The translations under genes and the position numbers were made by a program. Source: Gulosibacter molinativorax (GTDB taxonomy: Bacteria > Actinomycetota > Actinomycetes > Actinomycetales > Microbacteriaceae). From it: a stretch of DNA of 64,000 nucleotides. The stretch's first letter is position 1. Every line of letters starts with the position of its first letter. Below are positions 51,940-60,878 of the stretch, in pieces. The DNA is taken from positions 2,356,001 to 2,420,000 of the forward strand of contig NZ_CP028426.1 of assembly GCF_003010915.2 (NCBI RefSeq), written 5' to 3'. The notes below the pieces were generated by a model. That model did not search any database. It worked only from the letters and a program-made list of their open reading frames with translations, and was not told where the DNA came from.

Positions 51940-54054
51940 ATGAGTCCGAGCGACCAAATTCCAGAGGCAGCAGAGACAACGTCAACGAAGCCCAAGTCCG
52001 CCCGGGCCCTCCGGTTCCTCCGCCGCGTCCCCTACACGGCCCTGTTTTTCATCGCCTGGCTCACCTTCGGCGCCACCACCGGCACGCTATTCGCCCCCGC
52101 GCAAGACCAGAGCTGGTACGAGAACGTTGCGATCGGCGCACCCTCGCTCAGCGACGGCCGCTGGTGGACGATCTTCACATCCGCGTTCTTCGTCGTCGAA
52201 CCGTATATCTATCCGACCCTCACCCCGATGCTGCTGGTCGGAGTCGGCTGGGCCGAGTGGCGCTTCGGTACCTGGCGCACCATCCTGATCTTCTGGTGCA
52301 GTCACGTGATCGGGATGCTCGGCGCGGTCGGCGTCGTGTCGTTCACGGCCTGGGCGAGCCTACCGTTCGCTCTCGAGCATCCGGACATCCTCGACGTCGG
52401 GCCCTCGTGCGCCGCGCTTGGCTGCCTTATCTTCGCGATCGCGACGCTGCCGTCGCCGTGGCGGCTGCGGGCCCGCATTGCCGTGTTCTTATTCGTCATG
52501 GTCTCGGTGTTCTACTTCGGCACCTTCGCGGATGTCGCACACGCCATCATCGGCATCGTCGCGCTCATCGTCAGCGGCTTGCTGCCACAGTTCCGTCGTC
52601 GCGGTGGCCGCCCGACCGAGCGTGAGTGGCGTACCCTCGCGTTCGCCGGGCTCATCACCATCGGCATCATCCAGGTCATCGATCTGCTCATCCCCCACGA
52701 CGGCCCGCTCGGCGAGACTCAACAACTCACGTCGACGCTCGTCGTCGTGCTCGATGTTCTCGCGATCGTCATCGTCGCCTACGGCATCCGTAACGGCTAC
52801 CGTCTCGCGTGGTGGGTCACGATGATTTACGGGGTGATCAGCGTGATTACCGCCGTCGTGGCCCGTGTCTCAGTGGATGCGCTGGTCGCCTCGGGGTTCC
52901 TCGGCTCGGTTACCGACGTGTACGGGATGTTCGTGGCGCCCGGGCTGCTTTGGCTCGGGCTGGTCTTGCTGCTGTGGTTCGCGCGCGGCGCGTTCCGGGT
53001 GCGGCTACGCCAGTCGCATCGTGTACTTGGCCGCGAGGCGATTGGCCGAGATGAAGCGAACGAGCTCTTGCGCGAGCACGGTGGCGGCACGATCTCGTGG
53101 ATGACCACCTGGCCCGACAACAGGCGCGCGAGGTTCGGCGACGGCTACATCGCCTACCAGGTGCACGCCGGGGTCGCGATTGGCCTCGCCGACCCGATCG
53201 TGAGTGCCGAAACGCTGCCCGAATCGCTCGAAGCGTTCGCACGGGAGTCCCAGCAGGCGGGGCTCATCCCCTGCTTCTTCTCGGCGGGCGTTCCCGCAAC
53301 CGAGGCGCGACCGCAGGGCTGGCGCGCGGCCCTCGTTGCGGAGGACACCATCGTTGATCTGCCCGGCCTCGAGTTCAAGGGCAGGTCGTGGGGCGACGTG
53401 CGCACCGCGATGAACCGCGCCAAGCGGGAGGGAATCGAGTTCCGCATGACCACGCTGGCCGATGAGCCCTGGCGCGTCATCGGGCAGGTTCGCGCAATTT
53501 CGGAGCAGTGGACCGGCGACAAGGGTCTACCCGAGATGCGCTTTACGCTCGGGACGGTGGCGGAGGCTCTCGACCCGAGCGTCGAGGTCGCGCTTGCGAT
53601 CGACGGCGACGGGAATCTCCACGGCGTGCTGTCGTGGCTGCCGATCTACGGCGGCGGCGACCGCATCGTCGGCTGGACGCTCGACCTCATGCGGCGACGC
53701 GACGGCGGTTTCTCGCCGGTGATTGAGTTCCTGATCGCCTCGTCACTGCAGCATTTCTCGGACGAAGGCTATGAGTTCGCGTCGCTCTCCGGCGCCCCGC
53801 TCGTCTTCCCGGAGGACGAGGAGGCGACTCCGGTCGAGGCCGTGCTCAAGCGCATCAGCGGGATGCTCGAGCCCCTCTACGGCTTCTCGTCGCTGCACCG
53901 GTTCAAGCAGAAATTCAATCCGCGCACCTCGCCGTTGTACCTCCTCTACCGCGACGAGGGCGACCTGCCGCGCATCGGGATCGCGCTCACGCGCGCCTAC
54001 CTGCCGGACGCATCGCTCCGAGATCTGGTGACTGCGGCGCGACCGTCTGGATGA
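51940..54054 (+). CDS. Rhomboid-like membrane domain fused to DUF2156 (MprF-like lysyltransferase) domain
   Basis: A 704-residue membrane enzyme. The N-terminal 250 residues form a six-helix rhomboid-like region with a possible serine in VGPSCAALG and a histidine in FADVAHAIIGIVALIVSG, the positions used for catalysis in rhomboid proteases. More helices follow to about residue 350. The C-terminal 330 residues match DUF2156, the GNAT-like domain of MprF (lysyl- or alanyl-phosphatidylglycerol synthases): WMTTWPDNRRARFGDGYIAYQVHAGVAIGLADP, then NRAKREGIEF and FKQKFNPRTSPLYLLY. It probably aminoacylates a membrane lipid, changing envelope charge. Whether the rhomboid part is active is open. Confidence 0.82.
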   Translation: MSPSDQIPEAAETTSTKPKSARALRFLRRVPYTALFFIAWLTFGATTGTLFAPAQDQSWYENVAIGAPSLSDGRWWTIFTSAFFVVEPYIYPTLTPMLLVGVGWAEWRFGTWRTILIFWCSHVIGMLGAVGVVSFTAWASLPFALEHPDILDVGPSCAALGCLIFAIATLPSPWRLRARIAVFLFVMVSVFYFGTFADVAHAIIGIVALIVSGLLPQFRRRGGRPTEREWRTLAFAGLITIGIIQVIDLLIPHDGPLGETQQLTSTLVVVLDVLAIVIVAYGIRNGYRLAWWVTMIYGVISVITAVVARVSVDALVASGFLGSVTDVYGMFVAPGLLWLGLVLLLWFARGAFRVRLRQSHRVLGREAIGRDEANELLREHGGGTISWMTTWPDNRRARFGDGYIAYQVHAGVAIGLADPIVSAETLPESLEAFARESQQAGLIPCFFSAGVPATEARPQGWRAALVAEDTIVDLPGLEFKGRSWGDVRTAMNRAKREGIEFRMTTLADEPWRVIGQVRAISEQWTGDKGLPEMRFTLGTVAEALDPSVEVALAIDGDGNLHGVLSWLPIYGGGDRIVGWTLDLMRRRDGGFSPVIEFLIASSLQHFSDEGYEFASLSGAPLVFPEDEEATPVEAVLKRISGMLEPLYGFSSLHRFKQKFNPRTSPLYLLYRDEGDLPRIGIALTRAYLPDASLRDLVTAARPSG

Positions 54055-54185
54055 CGGGCGGAACACCGACTCGTTTGACGTCACCAGACTTGCTTTCTGG
54101 CCCAAAGCGCAGGCGGTTCAGCTGGCGCTGGCTCAGTCTGCGCGACGGCTAACTCCTGAGCTGCAGGCGCCACCGCGAAATCCGA

Positions 54186-54236
54186 CACGTATGGCCCATC
54201 AGGAGGTGCTATTCGACTCCTAGTGGGCCATACGTG
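54186..54236. repeat. 51-bp palindromic element, family B copy 1 (also likely terminator)
   Basis: CACGTATGGCCCA (54186-54198) pairs perfectly with TGGGCCATACGTG (54224-54236), with an inner AGGAG/CTCCT pair. It sits between convergent genes. A related 51-bp imperfect palindrome lies at 57755. Confidence 0.65.
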
Positions 54237-54261
54237 CGTGAAATTGCGGCGTAGGGCGGTT

Positions 54262-55440
54262 CTAAACCGCCCGCAACACGACCGCGCTGCCCTGACCTCC
54301 GCCGCCACAAATACCGACGGCGCCGAGCGAGTCGGGTCCGAGCTCGGCGAGCTGTCGCGCCAGCGTGCCGACGATGCGCGCACCGGATGCGCCGATCGGG
54401 TGACCGAGCGCGATCGCGCCGCCGTGCGGGTTCACGATCTCCGCATCGATCCCGAGCTCGCGCTGCGAGTGAATGCCCACGGCGGCGAACGCCTCGTTGA
54501 TTTCAACAACGGAGAGATCCGAAGCATCCACACCATTCAGCTTCGACAAAGCCGCGCTGATTGCCCGCGCGGGCTGGGAGTGGAGTTGCACATCCGGGCC
54601 AGCGACCAGCGCCGTCGACTCGACCCGTGCGATACCCTTCACACCGAGCCGCTCGGCAGCCTCTTCCGAGACCAGCACGAGCGCCGCGGCGCCGTCGGTG
54701 ATCTGCGACGCGTTGCCCGCGGTGATCGTGCCGTCCTTCTTGAAGGCCGCACGAAGCTTCCCGAGCGACTCCACCGTGGTGTCGGCGCGGATACCGTCGT
54801 CTGCCGCGACGACCGTGTCGCCGCGGCGCGAGGTCACGGTGAACGGCTCGATCTCGCCACCGAAGAACTCCGAAGAGGCAGCCGCGTGCTGGTGCGACGC
54901 CGCGGAGAAGGCATCCTGTTCTTCGCGCGTGAGCGAGCGCTCGGCGTTGCCGTCCTCGGTCAGTTCTCCCATCGCGACCTGGTCGAAGGCGTCGGTTAAC
55001 CCGTCATGTGCCACGGTGTCGATCAGCTCGCCTGAGCCGTACTTCACGCCAGCGCGCAGCGGGATCACGTGAGGCGCGAGCGACATCGACTCCTGGCCGA
55101 CGGCGACCACGACGTCAGCCTCACCAGCACGAATCAGGCGCGCGGCCTGCGACACGGCCTCAGTACCCGACAGGCACACGGCGTTCAGCGTGATCGCGGG
55201 CACGTCAAAGGAAATACCAGCGCCAACAGACGACTGCCGTGCCGGGTTCTGCCCCGCGCCGCCCTGCAGCACCTGGCCGGCGACAACCGCGTCCACGTCG
55301 GAGGCCGCCACACCCGCGCGCGACAGCGCGGCGCGAATCGCGTGCGCGCCGAGCACGGTCGCGGGCTGCGAAGCGAGCTGCCCGTTGAACTTGGTGAACG
55401 GGGTGCGGGCATAACCCGCAATCAGTACGTTGGTGGTCAT
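54262..55440 (-). CDS. Acetyl-CoA C-acyltransferase (thiolase)
   Basis: Thiolase of 392 residues catalysing cleavage or formation of 3-ketoacyl-CoA. The nucleophile cysteine is in [11 protein letters not shown] (about residue 88), the His motif is [12 protein letters not shown], and the C-terminal base cysteine is in GICGGGGQG. The start overlaps the CoA-transferase subunit B stop by four bases (ATGA). Together with the two CoA-transferase genes this makes a complete unit to activate a 3-oxo acid with CoA and split it: acetoacetate (ScoAB-AtoB) or 3-oxoadipate (PcaIJ-PcaF). The sequence alone does not decide between them. Confidence 0.92.
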   Translation of the reverse strand: MTTNVLIAGYARTPFTKFNGQLASQPATVLGAHAIRAALSRAGVAASDVDAVVAGQVLQGGAGQNPARQSSVGAGISFDVPAITLNAVCLSGTEAVSQAARLIRAGEADVVVAVGQESMSLAPHVIPLRAGVKYGSGELIDTVAHDGLTDAFDQVAMGELTEDGNAERSLTREEQDAFSAASHQHAAASSEFFGGEIEPFTVTSRRGDTVVAADDGIRADTTVESLGKLRAAFKKDGTITAGNASQITDGAAALVLVSEEAAERLGVKGIARVESTALVAGPDVQLHSQPARAISAALSKLNGVDASDLSVVEINEAFAAVGIHSQRELGIDAEIVNPHGGAIALGHPIGASGARIVGTLARQLAELGPDSLGAVGICGGGGQGSAVVLRAV

Positions 55441-56087
55441 GCTGTTACGCCCTCCGAAAGGTCTACGGTAAAGGATGAGCCGGTCGAGGCGCGGATTTCG
55501 TCAATGTCGTGTCCGGGCGCGATGCGCCGAAGCACGAGCGCTCCGTCGACAACGTCGAACACGGCACGATCGGTGATGATGCGGTCCACGACGCCGACTC
55601 CCGTCAAGGGTAGGTCACATTCCTCGACGATCTTCGGGGTGCCGTCCTTGGCGACGTGGTCGGTAATCACGATGACCCGAGGCGTCCCCGCGACGAGATC
55701 CATCGCCCCGCCCATCCCCTTCACGAGCTTGCCGGGGATCGTCCAGTTCGCGAGGTCACCCGCGCCAGAAACTTGCAACGCACCCAAGATGGCCGTCTGC
55801 ACGTGGCCGCCGCGGATCATCCCGAACGACGTCGCCGAGTCGAAGATGCTCGCGCCCGGCACGAGCGTGACGGTCTGCTTCCCGGCGTTGATGAGGTCCG
55901 CATCCTCTTCGCCCTCGTAGGGGAACGGGCCCATGCCCAGGATGCCGTTCTCGCTCTGGAGCTTCACACTCACGCCCTCGGGGAGGTGGTTCGCAACCAG
56001 GGTCGGGATGCCGATGCCGAGGTTGACGTATTGGCCGTCTTCGAGCTCGGAGGCCGCGATTGCCGCCATATCGTCACGATTCCACAT
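55437..56087 (-). CDS. 3-oxoacid CoA-transferase subunit B
   Basis: Beta subunit (216 residues) of a class I CoA-transferase, moving CoA from succinyl-CoA to a 3-oxo acid. The catalytic glutamate is in [12 protein letters not shown] near residue 47, with [13 protein letters not shown] before it and [11 protein letters not shown] later. It starts two bases after subunit A and overlaps the thiolase, so the three are one operon. Both subunits look complete. The acid substrate could be acetoacetate or 3-oxoadipate. Confidence 0.92.
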   Translation of the reverse strand: MWNRDDMAAIAASELEDGQYVNLGIGIPTLVANHLPEGVSVKLQSENGILGMGPFPYEGEEDADLINAGKQTVTLVPGASIFDSATSFGMIRGGHVQTAILGALQVSGAGDLANWTIPGKLVKGMGGAMDLVAGTPRVIVITDHVAKDGTPKIVEECDLPLTGVGVVDRIITDRAVFDVVDGALVLRRIAPGHDIDEIRASTGSSFTVDLSEGVTA

Positions 56088-56089
56088 GG

Positions 56090-56797
56090 TTATGCCCCTA
56101 CCTTCTCGCGCACAGTTACCTGTTCGATGTCCTTCAGTGGGTCCTCGACCCGCACGATCCGCTGCACGAACACACCCGGAGTATCGATGCGCTCGGGGTC
56201 GAGGTAGTCGTCGCTGAGGTGCTCGACCTCGGCGATCGTGAGGCGGCCCGACGTCGCGACGAGCGGGTTGAAGTTCTTCGCCGTCAGGCGGTAGCGGAGG
56301 TTGCCCTCGAGGTCGCCGGTATGCGCCCGAACCAGCGCGAGGTCGGCCACGATGCCGCGCTCAAGAATGACACGCTTGCCGTCGAATTCCGCCTCAGGCT
56401 TCCCCTCGGCGATCGGGGTGCCGACGCCGGTCGGGGTGTAAAAAGCGGGGATGCCCGCCCCACCTGCGCGCAGTCGCTCGGCGAGGGTGCCCTGCGGCAC
56501 GAACTCGACGTCGAGTTCACCGCTCAGGTACTGCTCGGCGAAGAGTTTGTTCTCGCCAACATACGATGCCAGCACCTTGCTGACCTGCTTGTTCTCGAGC
56601 AGCAGCCCGAGACCCTTGCCGTCAACGCCCATGTTGTTCGAGACGATCGTGAGGTCGGTGGCGCCGCTGTCTCGCAGCGCCACAATTAGATTGTGCGGAA
56701 TACCGCAGAGCCCGAAGCCGCCCACGGCGATCGTCATGCCATCGCGGACCGTTTCCGCGAGCGCCGCCGCCGCGCTTTCCCAAGTTTTCGAAGCCAT
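56090..56797 (-). CDS. 3-oxoacid CoA-transferase subunit A
   Basis: Alpha subunit (235 residues) of the same CoA-transferase, with the glycine-rich CoA motif [13 protein letters not shown] near residue 22 and [47 protein letters not shown] is typical of the family. I start at ATG 56797, which has GGAGG five bases upstream, rather than at ATGs 56815 or 56833. First gene of the operon. A 19-bp dyad just upstream (56817) and a divergent IclR gene point to induction by a pathway acid. Confidence 0.92.
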   Translation of the reverse strand: MASKTWESAAAALAETVRDGMTIAVGGFGLCGIPHNLIVALRDSGATDLTIVSNNMGVDGKGLGLLLENKQVSKVLASYVGENKLFAEQYLSGELDVEFVPQGTLAERLRAGGAGIPAFYTPTGVGTPIAEGKPEAEFDGKRVILERGIVADLALVRAHTGDLEGNLRYRLTAKNFNPLVATSGRLTIAEVEHLSDDYLDPERIDTPGVFVQRIVRVEDPLKDIEQVTVREKVGA

Positions 56798-56816
56798 CGT
56801 CGCCTCCATGTCCATA

Positions 56817-56835
56817 GTGTGGCCAGCTGCCACAC
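56817..56835. promoter_or_regulatory. 19-bp dyad between CoA-transferase operon and IclR gene
   Basis: GTGTGGC (56817-56823) and GCCACAC (56829-56835) are exact complements around CAGCT. It lies 20 bases upstream of the CoA-transferase start and 92 before the IclR start, a likely operator for the IclR-type protein. Confidence 0.5.
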
Positions 56836-56913
56836 AACTATGAGCCTATGACTCAGGCCGAACACGGGCAATGCGAGCCTGAAGAGTGCTCACGTCATGA
56901 GATTCAGGCGTGA

Positions 56914-56919
56914 TAGCGT
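56914..56919 (+). promoter_or_regulatory. Candidate leaderless -10 box of the IclR gene
   Basis: TAGCGT is seven bases before the ATG at 56927, without a Shine-Dalgarno sequence. This supports 56927 over an in-frame ATG at 56897. Confidence 0.45.
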
Positions 56920-56926
56920 CCACATT

Positions 56927-57709
56927 ATGAACAGCAATGAGGTAGGCACCGCAGGCGCGAATGTCGTCGGCAAAGTCGCCGCGATCCTGCGCCACGTCAG
57001 CACCCAAATGCCGCAGGGCACCGGTACGAGCGAGATCGCCCGCGCCACCGCGCTGCCGCGCCCCACAGTCCATCGCCTCTTGAGCTCGCTCGAGGAGCAC
57101 GGGTTCATCGACCGGGATCGAAAGTCGGGCCACTGGCTGCTCGGCCCAGAGCTGTACATCATGGGCGCGGTCGCTGCCGAGCGCTACGACATTTCCACCT
57201 ACGCGGCGGATGCGCTGGCCGAGCTCGCGGAGGCAACCGGCGAGAGCGCGTTCCTGTCGGCCCGGCGCGGCGACGAGACCATCTGCCTGATGCGGCAGGA
57301 CGGCAGCTTCCCGATCCGCTCGTTCGTACTCTACGAGGGGCGGCGCTTCCCGCTCGGCGTCGCCTCCGCGGGCATCGCCATCCTGTCGTTCCTCGAGGAT
57401 GACTCGATCGAGCGTTATCTCGCCCGCACGAACCTCGCCGAGGAGTACGGGCCGCAGCACTCCCCCGAGAACGTACGGGAGCGCATCCGCGAGACCCGCA
57501 GGCTTGGGTACGCGGTCAACCCGGCGCTCATCGTCGAGGGCAGTTGGGGTATGGGCACAGCGGTGTTCGATCCCGCGGGGCAGCCCGCGTGGGCGCTGAG
57601 CCTCACCGGGGTCGAGCACCGGTTTTCGGCGGAGCGGCGGCCCCAGCTCGGGAAGCTGCTGCTCGAGCATGCGCATCGACTGACGCAGCGGATTGCGAAC
57701 GGTTCGTAG
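56927..57709 (+). CDS. IclR family transcriptional regulator
   Basis: A 260-residue regulator. The N-terminal winged helix-turn-helix (VVGKVAAILRHVS, then TSEIARATALPRPTVHRLLSSLEEHGFIDRD) is followed by the IclR effector-binding domain, with YEGRRFPLGVASAGIAILSFL and the C-terminal GVEHRFSAER. It is divergent from the CoA-transferase-thiolase operon, so it is the likely activator or repressor of that operon, as in PcaR/PcaU-type control of ketoadipate genes. Effector unknown. The spacer to the next gene (57755) holds a family B palindromic element. Confidence 0.9.
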   Translation: MNSNEVGTAGANVVGKVAAILRHVSTQMPQGTGTSEIARATALPRPTVHRLLSSLEEHGFIDRDRKSGHWLLGPELYIMGAVAAERYDISTYAADALAELAEATGESAFLSARRGDETICLMRQDGSFPIRSFVLYEGRRFPLGVASAGIAILSFLEDDSIERYLARTNLAEEYGPQHSPENVRERIRETRRLGYAVNPALIVEGSWGMGTAVFDPAGQPAWALSLTGVEHRFSAERRPQLGKLLLEHAHRLTQRIANGS

Positions 57710-57754
57710 CCGTCGGTGAGACGGCGGAACGACGCAAGGCACCGCCAACCCCGA

Positions 57755-57805
57755 CACGAATGGCGTACCACAAGGAAACTATTGCCGCGTAGTGCCCTAT
57801 CCGTG
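57755..57805. repeat. 51-bp palindromic element, family B copy 2
   Basis: It begins CACGAATGGCGTACCAC and ends GTAGTGCCCTATCCGTG. The ends pair imperfectly (about 12 of 17), and it shares about 31 of 51 positions with the copy at 54186, including both ends and the central TAGTG. A diverged copy of the same element is the simplest reading. Confidence 0.5.
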
Positions 57806-57895
57806 CCTCATATTGCACGCCGCTCATCGCAACCACCTCAGACAGACCTGCAACGATGATTCACAACGTGCATTGAGTCGAGGAGGACTTGAATA

Positions 57896-59053
57896 ATGAG
57901 CACCAGGGATGCGGTCATCGTCACCGCGAAGCGAACCCCCGTCGGCGTCGGCAAGCCGGGCAAGGGTATCCTCTCGGGCATCCACTCCGTTGACCTGTCG
58001 ACCGTCCCAATCAGGGCAATTCTCGACGAGAGCGGCATCGACCCCGCTCTGATCGACGACGTGATTTGGGGCTGCGTCTCCCAGGTCGGCGAACAGTCGT
58101 GCAACATCGGCCGCAACGCGGCACTCGCCTCCGGGCTCCCCGAGTCGGTGCCAGGAACCACGATCGATCGACAGTGCGGGTCCTCGCAGCAGGCGATTCA
58201 CTTCGCGGCCGCGGCTCTGGTTTCGGGCCAGGCGGATGTTGTGGTCGCGGGCGGTGTCGAGGTCATGTCTCGAACGCCAATGTTTTCAAACATCGAGGGC
58301 GGCGACGGTCCCTTCGGCCCGCTCATGAAAGCGCGCTACCCGAACCTCGTGCCACAGGGCGTCAGCGCCGAGATGATTGCCGCCAAGTGGGGACTCAACC
58401 GCACGGAGCTCGACTCGCTTGCCGTTGAGTCGCACGCGCGGGCCGCCCAGGCGGAAGACGACGGTCTCTTCGCGCGCGAGATCGTGGGCGTCGAAACCCG
58501 TGACGGGCTCGCGACCACGGACCAGGGGATTCGTCGCGGCACGAACTTGGCGAAGCTCGCGACGCTGCCCACGCCGTTCAAGGAAGATGGGGTTGTCAGC
58601 GCGGGCAATGCATCCCAGATCTCAGATGGCTCAGCGGCGCTGCTCATGATGACGAGCGAACGAGCGCTGAGCCTCGGTATCACTCCTATTGCCCGGGTAC
58701 ACAGCACCGCGGTCATCGGCGACGACCCAATTCTGATGCTCACGGCGCCGATTCCGGCGACACGCGGGGTGCTGCAGCGGTCGGGTCTGGACATGGAAGA
58801 CATCGGGGTGTTCGAGGTGAACGAGGCGTTCGCGTCCGTGGTCGGCGCCTGGCTCAAGGAGACGGGCGCGAACCCCGATCTCGTGAACCCCCGAGGCGGC
58901 GCGATGTCGTTGGGACACCCGCTCGGCGCATCCGGAGCACGAATCGCGACGACGCTGCTGCATCACATGCAAGACAACGGGATCAAGTACGGTCTGCAGA
59001 CGATGTGCGAGGGTGGCGGCATGGCCAATGCCACGATCTTCGAGTTGTTGTGA
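57896..59053 (+). CDS. Thiolase family protein
   Basis: Second thiolase, 385 residues. The nucleophile is in IDRQCGSSQQA, the His motif is LGHPLGASGARI, and the C-terminal cysteine is in QTMCEGGGMAN. QCGSSQ and CEGGGMAN mark the fatty-acid or sterol-type acyl-CoA thiolase branch, distinct from the CGGGG form at 54262. ATG 57896 has a GAGGAGG site. It is not in an operon with the CoA-transferase genes and may work in a different degradation route. A strong hairpin follows its stop. Confidence 0.9.
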   Translation: MSTRDAVIVTAKRTPVGVGKPGKGILSGIHSVDLSTVPIRAILDESGIDPALIDDVIWGCVSQVGEQSCNIGRNAALASGLPESVPGTTIDRQCGSSQQAIHFAAAALVSGQADVVVAGGVEVMSRTPMFSNIEGGDGPFGPLMKARYPNLVPQGVSAEMIAAKWGLNRTELDSLAVESHARAAQAEDDGLFAREIVGVETRDGLATTDQGIRRGTNLAKLATLPTPFKEDGVVSAGNASQISDGSAALLMMTSERALSLGITPIARVHSTAVIGDDPILMLTAPIPATRGVLQRSGLDMEDIGVFEVNEAFASVVGAWLKETGANPDLVNPRGGAMSLGHPLGASGARIATTLLHHMQDNGIKYGLQTMCEGGGMANATIFELL

Positions 59054-59062
59054 GTTGAGGTA

Positions 59063-59102
59063 CGGCAACGCGCGGGCACCCTGAGGTGCCCGCGCGTTGC
59101 CG
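59063..59102. terminator. 18-bp stem hairpin between convergent genes
   Basis: CGGCAACGCGCGGGCACC (59063-59080) pairs fully with GGTGCCCGCGCGTTGCCG (59085-59102) around CTGA. It terminates the thiolase and the CMD-family gene from opposite sides. Confidence 0.8.
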
Positions 59103-59109
59103 ACGCTGG

Positions 59110-59514
59110 CTATTCGCCCTTGCCTGTGTGAACTTCAACCTGCGGCTCGAGCCGCTCGGCGTCGACAACCTCGGCCCACGCCTCGACGCCGTACTGGAAG
59201 GCGACGACGCCTGCCTCCGGCAGCGCAATCTCAATTGCCTCGAGAATTTCCTGCGGGGTGAGGCCGAGATCGAGGCCCACCTGAATGTGGCTCTTGAGCT
59301 GCGGCTTCGGCGCGCGCATCACGGTCAGGCTCAGGATGAACAACAGTTCTTTGACCTTCGGGTCGAGCAAGCGCTTGTTGAGGTACGCGGCCTTGACGAC
59401 GTCGTTCGCGGCCTGCAGCACCGGGAAGTCAGCCGCCGCCATGATCTTGTGATAATCGAGCACGTACCCGCGGCTCGCGGCCATCTGGTCGACGTATTCC
59501 TGCGCTGAGGTCAT
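59110..59514 (-). CDS. Carboxymuconolactone decarboxylase (CMD) family protein
   Basis: A 134-residue helical protein of the CMD/AhpD-like family. LLDPKVKELLFILSLTVMRAPKPQLKSHIQVGLDLGLTPQEILEAIEIALPEAG is the CMD core (residues about 49-103). The AhpD-type CxxC pair is absent, so it is not a peroxidase of that type; a 4-carboxymuconolactone decarboxylase or related lyase role is possible, which would suit a protocatechuate/ketoadipate link with the CoA-transferase genes. ATG 59514 has AAAGGAG upstream. It is convergent with the thiolase. Confidence 0.8.
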   Translation of the reverse strand: MTSAQEYVDQMAASRGYVLDYHKIMAAADFPVLQAANDVVKAAYLNKRLLDPKVKELLFILSLTVMRAPKPQLKSHIQVGLDLGLTPQEILEAIEIALPEAGVVAFQYGVEAWAEVVDAERLEPQVEVHTGKGE

Positions 59515-59597
59515 GAGAGCTCCTTTTTGTCTGAGGCTAGGGCTCCCACGCTAGGCGACGCCGTTGAGATTCGGCGCCGCCCACCGCCCTTGATTGA

Positions 59598-60041
59598 CTA
59601 CTTCGCCGCAACCCTTGTGACATGCGCCGCAAAATTCTGCAGCGCCTCATCCCAGCCGTCGTAGACGAAACCGTCACCTGGCTTACCTTCGATCCCGACG
59701 AGATGGAACGTCAGCTGGGTTCCGTCGTCCACTTCGACCAGCGACACGGTGACAACTGGCGCATCCGCATCCCCCGGGGTTCCCCACGTGAACTTGAGCC
59801 GCTCGGGACGCTCGACCTCGAGGAAAACACCCCCGGTCGGGAACTGCTCCCCCGTCTCCTCGTTGATCATCGTGTAGCGATACTCGCCGCCGACTCGCAC
59901 GTCGAACGAGATGCTCTCGGTCGTCACGCCGAACGGATGCAGCCAGTGTTGTAGGTGCTCATGTTCAGTCCAAGCGCGCCAGACGAGGTCTCGCGAGGCG
60001 TTCACAGTTCGGGTGATCGTGAATTCTGGTGTGGCATTCAT
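59598..60041 (-). CDS. SRPBCC (AHSA1-like) domain protein
   Basis: A 147-residue SRPBCC/Bet v1-fold protein of the AHSA1 type: TITRTVNASRDLVWRAWTEHEHLQHWLHPFG near the start and DGWDEALQNFAAHV near the end. These proteins bind hydrophobic ligands; their exact role is mostly unknown. The start overlaps the ArsR-type gene by four bases (ATGA), a very common pairing in which the ArsR protein controls its SRPBCC partner. Start ATG 60041. Confidence 0.88.
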   Translation of the reverse strand: MNATPEFTITRTVNASRDLVWRAWTEHEHLQHWLHPFGVTTESISFDVRVGGEYRYTMINEETGEQFPTGGVFLEVERPERLKFTWGTPGDADAPVVTVSLVEVDDGTQLTFHLVGIEGKPGDGFVYDGWDEALQNFAAHVTRVAAK

Positions 60042-60373
60042 TGGTATTCCTCCTCATTGATGGTGTCCAAGTGGGCCTCAAGTCGGTCGAGTCGCTGATC
60101 CCAATCCCGCCGATGGTGGTCGACCCACTCGGCAACCGCATCGAGCGGTTCTGGACGCAGGGTGAGCGTTCGCCACTGAGCAGTGGTCGTTCGCTCGACG
60201 AGCCCGACCCGCTCGAGCACCTTGAGGTGCTGCGAGATCGCCGGTGCGCTGATCGCAAACATCTCCGCGACCTGGCCGACCGTCGCCGCGCCCTCGCTGA
60301 GCCTGCTCAGAATTGCGCGCCGCGTCGGATCCGCCAGGGCGGCGAACACTTGACTCAGCGAGTCTTGCGCCAT
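60038..60373 (-). CDS. ArsR family transcriptional regulator
   Basis: A 111-residue winged helix repressor: SLSQVFAALADPTRRAILSRLSEGAATVGQVAEMFAISAPAISQHLKVLERVGLVER is the complete ArsR-type DNA-binding domain. The metal-binding cysteine pair ELCVC of arsenic/cadmium sensors is absent, so it is not a metal sensor of that sort; this subfamily pairs with SRPBCC genes. A perfect 12-bp palindrome, TCTTAATTAAGA, lies 13 bases upstream and is the likely autoregulatory site. Stop overlaps the downstream gene. Confidence 0.9.
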   Translation of the reverse strand: MAQDSLSQVFAALADPTRRAILSRLSEGAATVGQVAEMFAISAPAISQHLKVLERVGLVERTTTAQWRTLTLRPEPLDAVAEWVDHHRRDWDQRLDRLEAHLDTINEEEYQ

Positions 60374-60386
60374 TGCTTAACTCGAT

Positions 60387-60398
60387 TCTTAATTAAGA
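60387..60398. promoter_or_regulatory. 12-bp palindrome upstream of the ArsR gene
   Basis: TCTTAATTAAGA is self-complementary and is flanked by two further TTAAC/TTAAG boxes in 40 AT-rich bases, suitable for an ArsR-family dimer or the promoter core. Confidence 0.5.
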
Positions 60399-60527
60399 CC
60401 TCACTTAACTGTGCATCCAACTTCGGCAAGCGTCAAGCGATCACACGTAACGCTCAGCATCCGGAGATCGCGGCGTTTCGCTGTTGATCGGGCGGGATGC
60501 CGTGCTTCCGTGCCGAGTCATGGACGT

Positions 60528-60791
60528 TCACGCGGCAAGCAGCTTCAACGCCTCGCGAATGATCTCAGAGCGCGTCTTTCCCTCGCGTTCAGCCCTCTCA
60601 TCGAGCGCCGAGATCTCATCAGGAGTAAGGCGTAGTGCGACGACCTGAGATGGTTCCGCACCACGGCCCGGACGCCCCCGACCACGCTTCTTGAGCGCTT
60701 CGATGTCATAGCCTGCCTCGGCCTCTGCAACCCATTCCGCGATTTGTTCTTCACTCACGGGTTTGCCACCGATCGTTTCTCCTGTGCTCAT
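60528..60791 (-). CDS. Ribbon-helix-helix protein (CopG/VapB-like antitoxin-type)
   Basis: An 87-residue protein with a C-terminal ribbon-helix-helix DNA-binding domain (SQVVALRLTPDEISALDERAEREGKTRSEIIREALKLL). The N-terminus contains TIGGKPVSEEQIAEWVAEAEAGYD, and a RGRGRPGRG basic linker joins the two. Such proteins are usually toxin-antitoxin regulators or antitoxins, but no toxin gene lies next to it. I start at ATG 60791, six bases after TACGTT (60798-60803), a leaderless arrangement; ATG 60821 with AAGGA upstream is a real alternative and adds ten residues. Confidence 0.8.
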   Translation of the reverse strand: MSTGETIGGKPVSEEQIAEWVAEAEAGYDIEALKKRGRGRPGRGAEPSQVVALRLTPDEISALDERAEREGKTRSEIIREALKLLAA

Positions 60792-60878
60792 GCCATTAAC
60801 GTAAAACGAAAACCCCGCCATGTGAATCCTTGTTGGAACTCACACTGCCAACTAACAGTTCCTGTATCCGCCCACCGA

